A program made the position numbers and the translations under genes. Positions 20,908-31,578 of a stretch of 32,654 nt of DNA are shown here, one piece after another. Each line of letters opens with the position of its first letter. Positions within the stretch are counted from its first letter, which is position 1. Source of the DNA: Thoreauomyces humboldtii (taxonomy: Eukaryota > Chytridiomycota > Chytridiomycetes > Spizellomycetales > Powellomycetaceae); the NCBI GenBank assembly GCA_027596035.1, contig JADGJA010000182.1:1-32654 (forward strand), given 5' to 3'. The notes beneath the pieces were generated by a model. That model was not told where the DNA came from and did not search any database. It worked only from the letters and a program-made list of their open reading frames with translations.

Positions 20908-22052
20908 ATGCTCACCGGTGGCTCACTCGAACCACTGCAACAACAACACCAGGAAGAACAGCCACCTGCTCATTTGTCCCGCTCCGACCTTCAACCCGTC
21001 CCTGCAAGTTGTCAGTCGTGTTCCTGCCCGAACAAGCACCACGCAAACTGTTCCCCTCCCCTCTGCATCGCTGGGACTCTCTATACATCGCTCGTTCCAG
21101 CCTTGTACGCTCAGAATGATGGATGCATCTCGTCTACCGTCAACGCACTCTCCTTCGCTCCATTCTTCATCCCTTGGCGCTATAGAACCCGAGGAAAGCC
21201 CCACAAACGAACTTGGAAGATCGTCCACCAGTGTCGCAGCGAGATCAAGGATGCAGAGGCAGAGGTCGTCGTGGTTGACGTCAAACAAGACGTGAGACTG
21301 AAGAGGGCGCTGACCGAGGCCTCGGAAATGGTGGCAGGGTAAGGAAGGCACAGGCAGAGCCCGCGCACATCATCTCAGGACTGACAACCACGCCACATGC
21401 TAGAATCGAGAACGACGATGCAGCCATTGTTCAGTGCCTCTTGCAGTTGACCCATCGGACCCTCGGGCAATATGGGATGGAAAACGGACCTACCACCCAC
21501 ATGGCCGAAGAATTCCTGCTTCAAGCCATGCTGCGGTAACGGGAGATGGTCTTTGATCTTCGATCGCCGAAACAGACGTCTCAATCTTGCTGCAGGCAAG
21601 GTGACAACTTTGTGCTTCTGTGCACCGTCCCAATAGGACTGTGTCGCCACAAAGCCTTACTCTTCAAGCTCCTCGCCGATCAGGTTGGGCTGAACTGCGC
21701 ATTGGTGACGGGCTACTCCACAGCTGGACGACATCAGTGAGGACCCAACCCTTTGAATGTCTGGCTAAGCCATCCACTTACGGAATTGCTCCTTCTTAAG
21801 ATGGAACATCGTAACAGTGCGGGACCCGACCACGAATAGCGGGTCGAGTTATATCGTCGACACCACGTCCCCCTACTTTACTTGGACAAAGCAAGGATCT
21901 GGAAGGACAAAGGCGTACAGGGTTTCATCCGGAGTATCGTTTGGACATGGCGGTCTGACCATGAAAATGAAGGGCGCCATTTGACTTCCACATATGGGAA
22001 AGTCAATCTGGAGGATATTGGCTTCTCAAAGTATGCCGTTGTGTTCCGTTGA
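20908..22052 (+). CDS. EDR1/ARMC3-type domain protein, probable frameshift
   Basis: Exons 20908-21338, 21404-21535, 21596-21736 and 21801-22052. Sequence from about 21596 reads TVPIGLCRHKALLFKLLADQ, VGLNCALVTGY, then WNIVTVRDP and YIVDTTSP. This is the pattern of the EDR1 domain (a transglutaminase-like fold) found in plant CTR1/EDR1 kinases and at the end of animal ARMC3. The armadillo repeats of ARMC3 are absent here, and the N-terminal 140 residues are not recognisable. At a run of five C (21869-21873) the frame seems to shift. In the original frame the protein ends near 21993. In the shifted frame a convincing tail (ARIWKDKGVQGFIRS, VNLEDIGFSKYAVVFR) runs to 22052. A missing C in the sequence or a true frameshift would explain this. 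The start codon is tentative and intron 3 ends in AAG. Confidence 0.55.
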
Positions 22053-22354
22053 AGCCGCGTCAATTCCGCTGAGCTTCCTTCAGATCCTGTGGTGTTTTGG
22101 ATAAAGATGTCAATCGAAAGCGCACTAGCCAAACGCTTCTATCTTCAATTTCAGAACAGTAGGTTCAGTAACGAATTTATACAAGTAGGGTGTCCAGTGG
22201 AAAGCGTCAAAGAGTCATCCGTCGTGGCTTGCTCCTTCATTTTATGAGAAGGACGTTGCGCAGTCAGCACGGCAACACCCCATTTGAACGAAACTGAACG
22301 AACGAGGCGAGAAGGAAAGCAGTCAGACGGTGACTCTTGGAGTTCCGGTTGATT
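22053..22354. other. Intergenic region before ERCC8
   Basis: 302 bases between two genes on the same strand. It presumably holds the 3' end of the EDR1-type gene and the promoter of ERCC8. I see no distinct motif. Confidence 0.4.
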
Positions 22355-23947
22355 ATGGCGCACCGGCTTTTACGAAACCGCGAACTCTACATCACTGCTC
22401 CAGACATTCCGCTGGTCCGTTCTACCGCTGGCTTCAATAATCTGCAGCTCGACAAGAGCGTGACGTTCGAGGAATCGGGACCCGTGAATTGTTTGGAAGT
22501 CGACCCGGTGGAGTCCAGATAGTAATTCTCTCCCAGAGCACCCTTGTTCCTCTTTAGTAGAATCATAACTAAACTTGCATGCCTCGCAGCTTGCTTTCTG
22601 GGTGTGCTGATGCATCCATCAATCTCTTTGACTTGGAGGATGACCGGCATACCGGGAGCGAGACGTGGATGTGTCGACCGATTGGTCACCTGGACAGGTT
22701 TGTGTTGCGGAAGAAGGAGGGAGTTTACCAGACCGACGAGGATCTGATGCACTCAGAACTTGTAGGGGCCGCGGGCACGGTTTCTCAGTCACGTCGATAC
22801 ACTGGTTTCCGACGGACACGGGGCTTTTCACAACAGGCTCGATGGATGGTACAATGAAGATTTGGGACACAAATGTCATGGAGGTGAGGAGGTAACGTCC
22901 AACTCCGTTTGAAGAAGCACAGGTGTCAGATCCACTTCTTGAACGCATCTTGATTGTGCCTCAGAGCGCATGTATGTTCGAGATTGAGAACCACATCTAC
23001 GATCACGACATGTCGCCAATAGCAACTTCACATCACTTGATTGCGGGTGAGTGTGCCCATCTAGCCTGGGAACCGAAAAGCGCAAATTATCTCATCTGGA
23101 CTTTATTTAGCTGCCACGGAAGATCAGAACGTTCGGCTCTGCGATATGCGCTCTGGAGCCTCAACACATTCTATGCAGGGCCACAAGGCACCGGTTCTCG
23201 CGGTTCGCTGGTCACCTCGCGAGGAGCACATGGTCGCCTCAGCAGGGTGAGTCCTGTCTCACCCAACCTTTGACTATCTGTTAATCTGACTCTTTCTGGT
23301 AGCTTGGATCATACGGCTCGGCTCTGGGACATACGCAAAGCCAATGCTTGTATCACTTGTTTGGACCAGTACAAGAGTGGTGAGGCCCGTCTTCGTAGCG
23401 TTCGAAGAGCAGACAGTTTCGTCGAAAGCTTATATTGGCCCTGCAGCCGAACACACGCCAGGGTTCGTCGTTGACCACGTCGCTACAGCGCATAATGGTG
23501 CGGTCAATGGGCTTGCATTCACCTCGGATGGACTGAACCTCATCACCACCGGCCATGATGAGAATATTCGGCTTTGGGATTTGGCGACGACCACCAACAC
23601 ATTGGTAAGCGATTAGACACGTCTCCGTTACATGTTTCACCGAACTGAGCTCTGCATCTTCAAAGACCAACTACGGTACACAGATCCGAAATAGCGTTAC
23701 CCACGCCCTCCACCCTTGCATCACATATCTATCCTCGTGTTCGCCGCCACTGCTCTTCCATCCTTCCGATAATCGTCAAACCATGGTATTTGACCTGTTC
23801 AGCGGGGAGAGGCTTATGCAGCTTCGAAAACATGCCGCCCGTGTAGCATGCGTGGCTTTGCGAGGCGGAGATACGCAAGATGTTTTGACGGGAAGCTACG
23901 ATCGGTCGATTTGCTGGTGGGCACCGCCGAAGACGGTGGATGACTAG
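22355..23947 (+). CDS. ERCC8: DNA excision repair protein ERCC8 (CSA), WD40
   Basis: Eight exons (22355-22521, 22590-22697, 22766-22883, 22965-23046, 23111-23246, 23303-23379, 23447-23604, 23666-23947) give 375 residues; human CSA has 396. It is a seven-bladed WD40 propeller that serves as substrate receptor of the CUL4-DDB1 ubiquitin ligase in transcription-coupled nucleotide excision repair (Rad28 in yeast). The order and content of the segments follow human CSA: NCLEVDPVESRYLLSGCADA, HWFPTDTGLFTTGSMDGTMK with IWDT, HDMSPIATSHHLIA, VRLCDMRSG, VLAVRWSPREEHMVASAG, LWDIRKANACITCLDQY, TAHNGAVNGLAFTSDGLNLI, and a final blade ending TGSYDRSICWWAPP. The acidic C-terminal tail of the human protein is missing. 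Intron 7 ends in AAG. Confidence 0.92.
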
Positions 23948-24114
23948 CCGTCGTAGTATCAATATACGCACGCATCAGTTTGAATATGCTTGGTAGCGGG
24001 GCATTCGTGAAAATATGATGCGGCATGATATCGGATTGTCGATGGTCCCTTTCCGCGGGCCTGCCGAAGAAGCTACAGTACGAACCCACGCTAAATACTT
24101 CCTCAAGCTTCCCT

Positions 24115-24794
24115 CTACGCGATGAGCCTGTACGTCGGGCGCTCGATAATGATGGGCAACCTCGTTCTTGCCACTCCCCAAGGCGTGAAGGATGATGGTC
24201 GAGGATACTCTGATTTTCGTTGCTCTTCATTTCGCTAAAGAAAGCGGGTAAGCATAATTTCTTACACATGCGCGTAAAACTGCTTTGGAGCATACCAGGA
24301 AAGAACCGATGCTGAGAAAGAATCCGAGCATGGCGCCGTGCTGGAGCATGTATTTTCCGACGGTTGACATGTAGCCCCGTCCAGGATCCGGACCGGCCCT
24401 TTTCCGAGGTGATCCGTCAGTCTCCTGCACGAGCGGGAATGCCAGAGAATGCCCGGCCTCACCTCAAGACCGTCAAGGAACCGTATAGGAATCCCACACA
24501 CATGCCCGCGGAACCACCCATCAAGAATCCTGCACAGAAAGAGCAGGGTAAGCAAGTTTGAAGTGTGAAGCCTCCTGTTTTTTTGACCCTGCTCCACCTA
24601 CGTACCCATTTTCATCTAAGGAGCAGCGGTACGCAATCGTTGTTGAGCTTCCAAAAACCGATCGAGGTGCACATCGCGGTCGACCATAGAACCTTCCTCA
24701 CCTTTTCATACCTGCGCAATTGAAAGGTAAGTAGAACTGAAGGAGATGCCTCACGTCTTCGGGCTTACCATTGCGGCTCCAGACCGTGTGCCAT
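24115..24794 (-). CDS. MGR2: MGR2/ROMO1 subunit of the TIM23 translocase
   Basis: Six exons (24794-24769, 24711-24702, 24615-24606, 24529-24463, 24398-24296, 24234-24115) give 111 residues; yeast Mgr2 has 113. Mgr2 sits in the inner mitochondrial membrane and controls lateral release of proteins from the TIM23 channel; ROMO1 is the animal counterpart. The protein begins MAHGLEPQWYEKMKMGFLMG, matching the WDKFKMGLMMG core of Mgr2. A first membrane segment follows (GGSAGMCVGFLYGSLTVL), then GRGYMSTVGKYMLQHGAMLG and a second one (FFLSIGSFL), both glycine-rich with GxxxG-like spacing. The tail is basic. Exons 2 and 3 are only 10 bases each. Intron 4 was placed with acceptor GAAAAG because only this keeps the frame and the family spacing. 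The gene converges on ERCC8 and diverges from MPP beta. Confidence 0.85.
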
Positions 24795-25294
24795 TTTGGG
24801 TTTATGTGTGTTGCAGATTGTATCGGGTTGAGAAATCGGTGAGAGTCCGGTGGGGCAACGGTTCCTGGCTGTCGAAATGGCAACGCCATGGCATCCAACG
24901 TCTGGCGAAGACCTATGGTTAGATTTCCCACATACGTTTAAGTCTCGGTCATCCTAATTCCGTGAGATGGCTGCTGTTTCCAACGTAAACTTAAAGGCGA
25001 GAGCACCTCACTAGTATGACTGCGGCAACAGGTTGAGTACCAACGGTAAACGGCTTTCGTTGGTCGTCAAGCGCTGGAAGACCTACCGGTATGTCTAGCT
25101 ATGTCTAGGGTTAGGGCCCAAAGATTTTCCCCCTCTCTCTGTCCCTCTCTCTCTCTCTCACCAGTCCCTAAGTCTCTCTTTCGTCCGTCGTCCGTTCCGG
25201 CAAAGGGAAGAACCGCTGAAATCCCAGAAGCTTGCCTCAGAGGATACCTGCCAGGCACGCCCAGGACCCACAAGTCACATTCCGAATCATCACC
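24795..25294. promoter_or_regulatory. Divergent promoter region, MGR2 / MPP beta
   Basis: The 500 bases between two mitochondrial-import genes transcribed away from each other. Near the MPP beta side there is a CT-rich tract (about 25128-25190), a common fungal promoter feature, and before it a telomere-like TAGGGTTAGGG. No TATA box is obvious. Confidence 0.55.
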
Positions 25295-27041
25295 ATGCTG
25301 TTGAGGTCTTCCGCACTCCGAGCCGCTCGACCAGCGTCCGCTGCTGTAAGAATTCCAATCTCGCTCCCATTTTTACTTACGTCTGGCTGCCGGTGCCTCC
25401 TCTCACCCCGTCCTCTGAAAGCAACCCTGACTTACAGCCCCTCTGCCCCCTTCATAGGTTCGCATTGCTGGCTACGCTTCTGCATCGGGATCGGCCAGCG
25501 CGACGCTCACTCGTCCGGCCCCGTCCACGAACACGGTCAACTACACATACCCGCAATCGCTGGGCAACGTTCCCGAGACTAAAGTCACCAAGCTTTCCAA
25601 CGGGTTCACCATCGCTTCCGAGTCCAACCCTAACAACCAGACGGCTACCGTCGGTGTTTGGATCGATGCTGGATCCCGGTTCGAGACCGAGAAGACGAAC
25701 GGCACAGCTCACTTCCTTGAGCATATGGCTTTCAAGGTACGGGGGGAGGCGCAGAAGTAGGCGGGATGTGTCTGTCAATAGGCTTTCTCTCGGGCGCACT
25801 TGGTGACGGGAGGGTAGCTGCGGGCGTGCGCGTGCCGGGCTGCACCCAATATCGGAGAAACTCGGGAGTAGCGACAACTAACATCATTGATTTTCTAGGG
25901 AACCAAGAGCCGAACCCAGGTCCAGCTGGAAACTCAGATTGAGAACATCGGCGGTCACCTGAACGCCTACACTTCCCGGGAACAGACCGTTTACTACGCG
26001 AAAGCGCTTTCCGCTGATGTCGGTACTTCTGTCGAGATTCTTTCTGACATCCTGCAGGGCTCTACCCTCAGCCAAGATGCTATCGAGCGTGAGCGCGATG
26101 TCATCCTTCGCGAGGCTGAAGAGGTTGACAAACAGAAGGAAGAGGTTGTTTTCGACCACCTCCACGCGTCCGCCTTCCAGCGTTCCCCTCTCGGCCGGAC
26201 CATCCTCGGCCCATCGGAAAACATCAAGAGCATCACCCGCGAAGACCTTTCCAACTATATTTCCAACAACTACACGCCCGAGCGTATGGTTCTTTCCGCT
26301 GCCGGTGGAGTCGAGCACGACGCTCTCGTCAAGCTTGCTGAGAAGCACTTTGGCAGCCTTGCGGTCGGAACAAGCGTAACGGCCAAGCAGCCCAAGGCAA
26401 AATTCTTCGGCTCTGACCTTCGTGCTCGATTTGACGAGCACCCCACCGCGCACGTTGCTCTCGCCGTGGAAGGAGTTAGCTGGACCAGCCCAGATTACTG
26501 GGCGCTCCTCGTCGCTCAGTCCATCATCGGAAGCTGGGACCGCTCGCTCGGAGCTGCTCCCCACGTCTCTTCCAAGCTCGCTCAGGCCCTGAACAAGTAC
26601 GGCCTCGCCAACTCGTTCATGTCGTTTAACACGTCCTACTCCGACACCGGCCTGTTTGGCGTGTACGCCGTGACCGAGAACCACATGCACCTCGACGATC
26701 TGGTGCACTACATCCAGCAGGAATGGCACCGCCTCGCCATGTCGGTCACGACCGCCGAGGTGTTCCGCGCCAAGAACCAGCTCAAGACGAGTCTTCTCCT
26801 GGCTCTCGACGGTACCACACCCGTCGCGGAGGACATTGGTCGGCAGATGCTTGTCTACGGCAAGCGCCTCACCCCCTGGGAGATCGACGGTCTGATCGAG
26901 AAGGTCACTGCTGAGGATGTCATGAAGGTCTCGCGAGAGTACATATACGACCAAGAGGTCTGCATGGTCGGATATGGACCCGTCGAGGCCCTTCCCGACT
27001 ACAACCGTGTGCGATCCGCCATGTCTCCCATCTACTACTAG
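25295..27041 (+). CDS. MAS1: Mitochondrial processing peptidase subunit beta
   Basis: Exons 25295-25345, 25458-25736 and 25899-27041 give 490 residues, near the family norm. The beta subunit carries the zinc site of the matrix heterodimer that removes presequences from imported precursors. A presequence ([19 protein letters not shown]) opens the protein. The inverted zinc motif HFLEH lies near residue 102, and the distal ligand Glu is in the [16 protein letters not shown] segment. Further family sequence includes [65 protein letters not shown] and IGSWDRSLG. The second intron falls just after HFLEHMAFK. Codon use is strongly biased to C/G at third positions, consistent with high expression. 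Confidence 0.96.
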
Positions 27042-27338
27042 ACGCCTCCTTCCCGCAACGCGCTCCTCTTTTTTCCCCTCAACCTCTTTGTGTCTTTCCT
27101 TTTATGCCTTTCTTGAAAACAAGATCAACAAAAAAAAACATTCCTTATGTGATTGTCTAATAAGAAATCTACCAAAACAAAGCGAGAGCACGGGTCTACG
27201 CTACGCTGTGCCGAGCTTAGCCATGGCTTCCATGACGATCTGGTTGCACCTGTGTTATTGGGAAGGAGGACACGGTAAGCACCTGCAAGGAAACGTACGT
27301 CCTTTCCACAGCACGACTAAGGGGGGCAGGGAAGCACG
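27042..27338. other. Intergenic region between convergent MPP beta and TTC36 genes
   Basis: About 300 bases. It holds the 3' regions of two convergent genes, including pyrimidine-rich and A-rich stretches (poly-A near 27128-27137). I see no gene. Confidence 0.4.
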
Positions 27339-27932
27339 TTACATTTTCGCGTAGGGATTGTTCTTGACGGCGACCTTTGCGACCTCGTTCCCGTATCTCG
27401 CTCCCTGAGCAAAGTCGCTCTCCGACCCTTGTTCGTCGCCTTCCGCCTTCCTGACGATGGCCCTCTGGGTGTAAGCCTGCTTGAGGATGTCCGCGTTCCC
27501 CTTCCCGTACTCTATCGCCAGCTTCAGATCCGCCAACGCGGCGGCATTGTCCTTCTGGATGCGATGAGCCTGAGCTCTGTTGTTGTAGGCGGACGCGTAG
27601 GGAGGATGGAGGGTGATGGCTTCCGTGAGCTTTGCGATTCCGGCGGGGACGTCACCCTTTTCGGAGAGAACGACGGCCTCGGCTTCCAGAGCTTTGAGCT
27701 GGGCCAGGAGCGGAGCGGGGATGGTGGAGAGAGGGTCGTCCGAGACACTGGGATCGGCGGTGCTGGCATCGTCGTCGCCCGTTGGAAGAGGTGCCTCTGG
27801 GTTGAAGATGTGGTTAAGAATGTCCTGAATGCAGAGAGCGTGAGGAGGAGGTTATCGGGGAGACAAACTCGCGGACCAGCAAGATGAACTCACCTCATCG
27901 TTCTTGCCCAGCGTAGGGATTTGGAAAGCCAT
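27339..27932 (-). CDS. TPR protein similar to TTC36
   Basis: Exons 27932-27894 and 27824-27339 give 174 residues; human TTC36 has 189. The order matches TTC36: a short N-terminus ending DILNHIFNPEAPLP, an acidic stretch, then tetratricopeptide repeats (ALEAEAVVLSEKGDVPAGIA, YASAYNNRAQAHRIQKDNAA, DFAQGARYGNEVAKV) and a C-terminus with NPYAKM. TPR repeats bind partner proteins. In animals TTC36 is linked to HSP70 and to tyrosine breakdown, but its role in fungi is not known to me. Donor GTGAGT and acceptor CATTCAG are strong. It converges on MPP beta. Confidence 0.85.
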
Positions 27933-28175
27933 GTCTGTGTAGCGTGTCTTGGCCGGTCTGTCTGACAAGATACCAACAAGCTAAGGAACGGGCTTGTCGT
28001 TGCGCTCCAGCCAGTGGGAAAAAAGGCAACTCACTTCGTTTGTCATAGACAATTGCTTTCGACAGTTTATCCATCGCCTTCGAGTTTTCGCGAAGGGGGC
28101 TCGAGGCCGTAGGATTGTACAGTCTGCGAAGAAGTATATACAAGAGAGGAAAGACTGATCTCTACAAAGGGGTCG

Positions 28176-29170
28176 CTATTCAGATCGCCTCGAGAACCAC
28201 CGCTGCTTCTTTGCAGGTTTCTCGTTTTTGGCAGCCTCATTCTCCTTGTCCATACGTCGAGAAGCGGCCATGAGGTTCGTCATGTATTGATGCAACACCA
28301 GGGTTTCGCCATGCTGTCGAGCATGCTCCGATTTTGCCAAGGTAGCACGGTGGAGCTTCACACGGAGGGTAGTTTGCAGTGCCAGCACTTGTCTAGGAAC
28401 CGTGGGAAAGCGCATGAGATTTTCGGTTGCGAGTGAAAACATTTGAACCCGAGAACGCACCTTATCAACGCCTCCTTCTCTGGATTCGAGTCTACCACAG
28501 CGGTTTGCGGCTGACGTGGTTGTGATGACCTGATATGTCGGGCGTCTTCGTCTCCAGGATGCTCTGCAGCGACTGCAACGAAGGAAATGTCGAGAGGGAG
28601 CCCGCTCTCCTCTGCGACAGAATCCGCTACTGTCTCTACGCTTGGCGATGGTCCCGAGCCAAGAAACTCGAGCAAAAGATCGCCCGTCGCACCTACTGCT
28701 CCTCCTGCCACATCCCATGGTCGTGGGTGGGCGAGCGATGTCGTCGCTCCAGGGCTCGCCATCATCTTGCCTCCTTCATCTGCAAGGCGTGGTACCACCT
28801 TCGGAGATTCCACGAACAGACCCGTGAGTCCCAGGTCTCCGTCCCCATCGGCATCCCAGAAGTCCAGAGCGTCCTTTCCAGGCCTATCCGGACTCCCGGG
28901 TGGAGGCGTGGGCAGAGACGAGAGCCTCGTCGGAAGCGAGGCAAGACCTCGGGGTTGGCCCTGCGTTTGCGTTGAAGGTGTGGACTGTTCTTTCGACGCA
29001 GGAAAGGTTTCGACGGGAGCCGCCCAAGGGTTCTCCAGCTGGTCGAGGGTCTGTTCGCGATAGGAATGCTTTGCATCGTCCTCGTCGGACGAGTCGTCCT
29101 GCCAGAGCTTTGGCTTTGTATTCTTTGCGCTGGCCGGGTGACCGCGGGAAACATGAGGGCCTGCGGGCAT
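28176..29170 (-). CDS. Protein with C-terminal SCOC-like coiled coil (DUF2205)
   Basis: Exons 29170-28461 and 28392-28176 give 308 residues. The first 230 residues are low in hydrophobics and rich in Ser, Pro, Asp and Gly (KLWQDDSSDEDDAKHSY, LPTPPPGSPDRPGKDALDFW), so probably disordered. The C-terminal 75 residues (KEALIRQVLALQTTL, then HGETLVLHQYMTNLMAASRR) closely follow the short coiled-coil protein SCOC, whose core reads LINQVLELQHTL and QYIENLMSAS. SCOC binds ARL1/ARL3-type GTPases at the Golgi and takes part in autophagy in animals. The fungal role is inferred. The intron lies exactly at the start of the coiled coil. The gene lies between TTC36 and the GT32 gene, all on the minus strand. 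Confidence 0.8.
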
Positions 29171-29363
29171 TGGTTGCTCCTAGGTGCACGAGACTCCTAT
29201 GGTATATGCGCTCGTGGAAGGTAGGTGCGTTCAACGGGATGTCGATAAAGTAGGTTTATGGGAATGTGGTGACTTGCATCAGGGGGAAAGCGAAGGGGGG
29301 GCAAGGAAACACGGAGACGGTGCTGCCTGGCTGTGCACTTGACTACGTGGCTGCGCACCTGTC

Positions 29364-31013
29364 TCAGGCCACCACGCTCCACTCCCTGCAACGGCCTAGG
29401 AGCGTCCTGCACGCCTTTCCAATCTCGACGCTGAATGAGAACTTCTTCCAAGACCCTTGTGCGAGGTGCACTAGTCGCGCGTCGGGATGGGTAACTGGCT
29501 TGCTCCCCATATTCCCTATTCGGCCACGACCGGGACTGCAAGCGGGAGGGAGGAGGAGGGATCAGCAAAGTGGCTCTGGGCGTCTTCAGATACACAGATC
29601 CAAGCGCGTACCTGAATCCTGTGATAGGTAATACGAGTACATCGGCCACGAGTTTGCTCCGTCCTCCATCTTCCCGTCCCGTGAGCTCCTCCCACCGAAA
29701 GCCCCCAACGACGTCTTCCAAGTGCTTTCGAACGACGGTCGTCCAACGGGCAGGTCCCGTCAGCTTCAGCGCGTCAACCCGATGTCGCTCTTCAGGCGCG
29801 ATCTTGTCGGCCGCCCTCTGCACACTCGTCAGCATCTCGCCAAGCACCGGGTGATGAGCTGCCGAAGCCATGGCCCATTGGAGGATGGTCAACGGCTGCG
29901 CATAGCCGCTGCGCCAGTGCGCATCGGACTTCGTCGATGGAGTGTCGGATTCGACACCAACGATCAGGTTGACCGTGGACTTGCCGACGGGAAGGTGTGC
30001 AGACCAGGCAGTGAGATCAGATGGAGTCACCCACTGAGAGGGTCGGCGCATCGGCTTGGTATCGGTGTCCGCATACTGCAGTGATCAGAAGAGAGCTCAG
30101 TTCTGGACTTTCCTCTCAGGAGAAATGCCAATCGAAAGAAGCGCTTACGATGCCGCCAAACCACTTCAAGACGAAGATACGAAACCAGTCAGCACGCATA
30201 ACGTTTCTTGGCAACGCTCTGTAACCATCTAGCCACGAGCCGCTCAGACTTGTCACTGCAGCTTCCATGCCGCCGTCGTCCCACAACAAAAACGCAGCAT
30301 CCTCCCCGTCTCGCCAATCCCATACACTGCCTTTCACGCGCGTATCGGCGCGTGCGAGCCGGTGAACAGACGCTTTGTCTCGACCTCTGGGATCCACCAC
30401 CGGCGACGCCGCCCAGAGCCAGGCGTCGACGCAAGAGAGCATGGCCTGCGGCCACAAACTCGCGTCAGTCGTTGTCCAGGTCTGATGAATAACGAGAGGG
30501 ATGGTGGTGTGAGGAATGCGACGATCTGGCGAGAGAGACGCAAGATGGGCAGCCAAACGGGCCGCCTCCACGATTGTTTTCGGCTCAAGCTTGACGTCTT
30601 CTGGGACGGAATCTACGCCATGCGTCCATGAGAGTGGAATGTGCCAAGCTGACGACGGAAACTCCGGCGATCAGTCACCTTGATTCACCGACAGCTTGGC
30701 GCCTCGACATTTACTCACTTCCACCAGCTCCAGGTCCTCGATCAAACAGTCTGTCCCTGATCAGCCTGGGCAGCTCGGAGCTCTTTCTTCTTGGATGAGG
30801 AATGCTTTGAACAAATAGGTACGTGAACAAGACCGCCAGGATCAGCGCGATCATCTTTCTCGTAGCTACTCGAGAGATTCGGCGGTGGCATTTTGAATTC
30901 GCGCGTGGGAGAAGAACGGGAGATTTTCGGTCGGGACGATAGGAGGAAAGATGCCCAAGGAGATCAGAGTCTGATTTTGGAGAGTCCCAATCGAAGGGAA
31001 TTGGGCAGCTCAT
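29364..31013 (-). CDS. GT32-family (OCH1-type DXD) glycosyltransferase, type II membrane protein
   Basis: Exons 31013-30719, 30648-30149, 30075-29612 and 29535-29364 give 476 residues. After a 53-residue cytosolic part comes one membrane segment (MIALILAVLFTYLFVQS), the usual Golgi type II layout. The catalytic region has IPLVIHQTWTTTD near the start and RADWFRIFVLKWFGGI followed across an intron by YADTDTKPMRRP, the DXD metal and sugar-nucleotide motif. The C-terminal part ends GFSPGRGRIGNMGSKPVTHP and then AQGSWKKF, as in OCH1-like mannosyltransferases and fungal sphingolipid mannosyltransferases. It is likely to add mannose or a related sugar to glycans or lipids; the donor cannot be fixed. 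A later start at the Met before the membrane segment is possible. The DXD motif is split off at an exon start (30075). Confidence 0.88.
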
Positions 31014-31578
31014 GACTGGCGAAGTACCGGTATGGAAGGATTGAAGGGGAGGAAGACAATTTATACGGGGGCAAGCGGGCCTTCCGACATGACTTTATTA
31101 TTATCCGACGTTTCAATTGACGCTGCTATCTGCCGATGCTCAACGGCCCGGCGGCACTCTGACCTTGTTCTTCGCTTCGTCATCGGATTCATGTCTGCTT
31201 GGCAATTGTAGGCAACGTTTTTGTAACGGTCCGCGGGCCTCTGTCGAAAACGTGTTCTGCCCGAGGACAGCCTGGAGGGCGACCTCTAAAACGTGGAGCT
31301 ACGAACTAGGCGGTGAGAGAGCTTGTTTTTGTAGGTCCAACTGGAAATCATTGCCGTCGCCGCAGCGTGGCTCGCCAGTTGACTGCTCGATGACCCCGTG
31401 TCGGTCTTGTACCGTAGATCAACTCGCTACGCATCTGCGAACGCAACTCGCAGGCAAGAGGCAAAAAGCGGCCATCGGGGGGTGTGGGTACAGCCAGTAT
31501 GATAGTTGACCAGCATCTCAACCGCGAACCTCTGTTTCGCCAAACACCTGCATCAGCCCGCACCAGGCCTCAGTGAAA
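31014..31578. other. Intergenic region upstream of the GT32 gene
   Basis: The near part is the GT32 promoter (a TTTATAC sequence lies near 31060). An open plus-strand frame (31117-31509) has no recognisable family or codon character, and I do not call it a gene. Confidence 0.4.

Noticed and set aside
20786..21295. A 169-residue plus-strand frame starting upstream of the EDR1 gene
   Set aside because: It overlaps exon 1 of the EDR1 gene in another frame. The other frame joins in phase to the EDR1 exons and has stronger C/G third-position bias.
25884..26954. A 356-residue open frame on the minus strand
   Set aside because: It lies entirely opposite the main exon of MPP beta. The strong C/G third-position bias of that gene suppresses stops on the other strand, and the frame has no family character.
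28587..29063. A 158-residue plus-strand open frame
   Set aside because: It is antisense to the disordered part of the SCOC-like gene.
31117..31509. A 130-residue plus-strand open frame
   Set aside because: Cys/Ser/Arg-rich, with no recognisable domain and no supporting context. It could be real, but I cannot support it.
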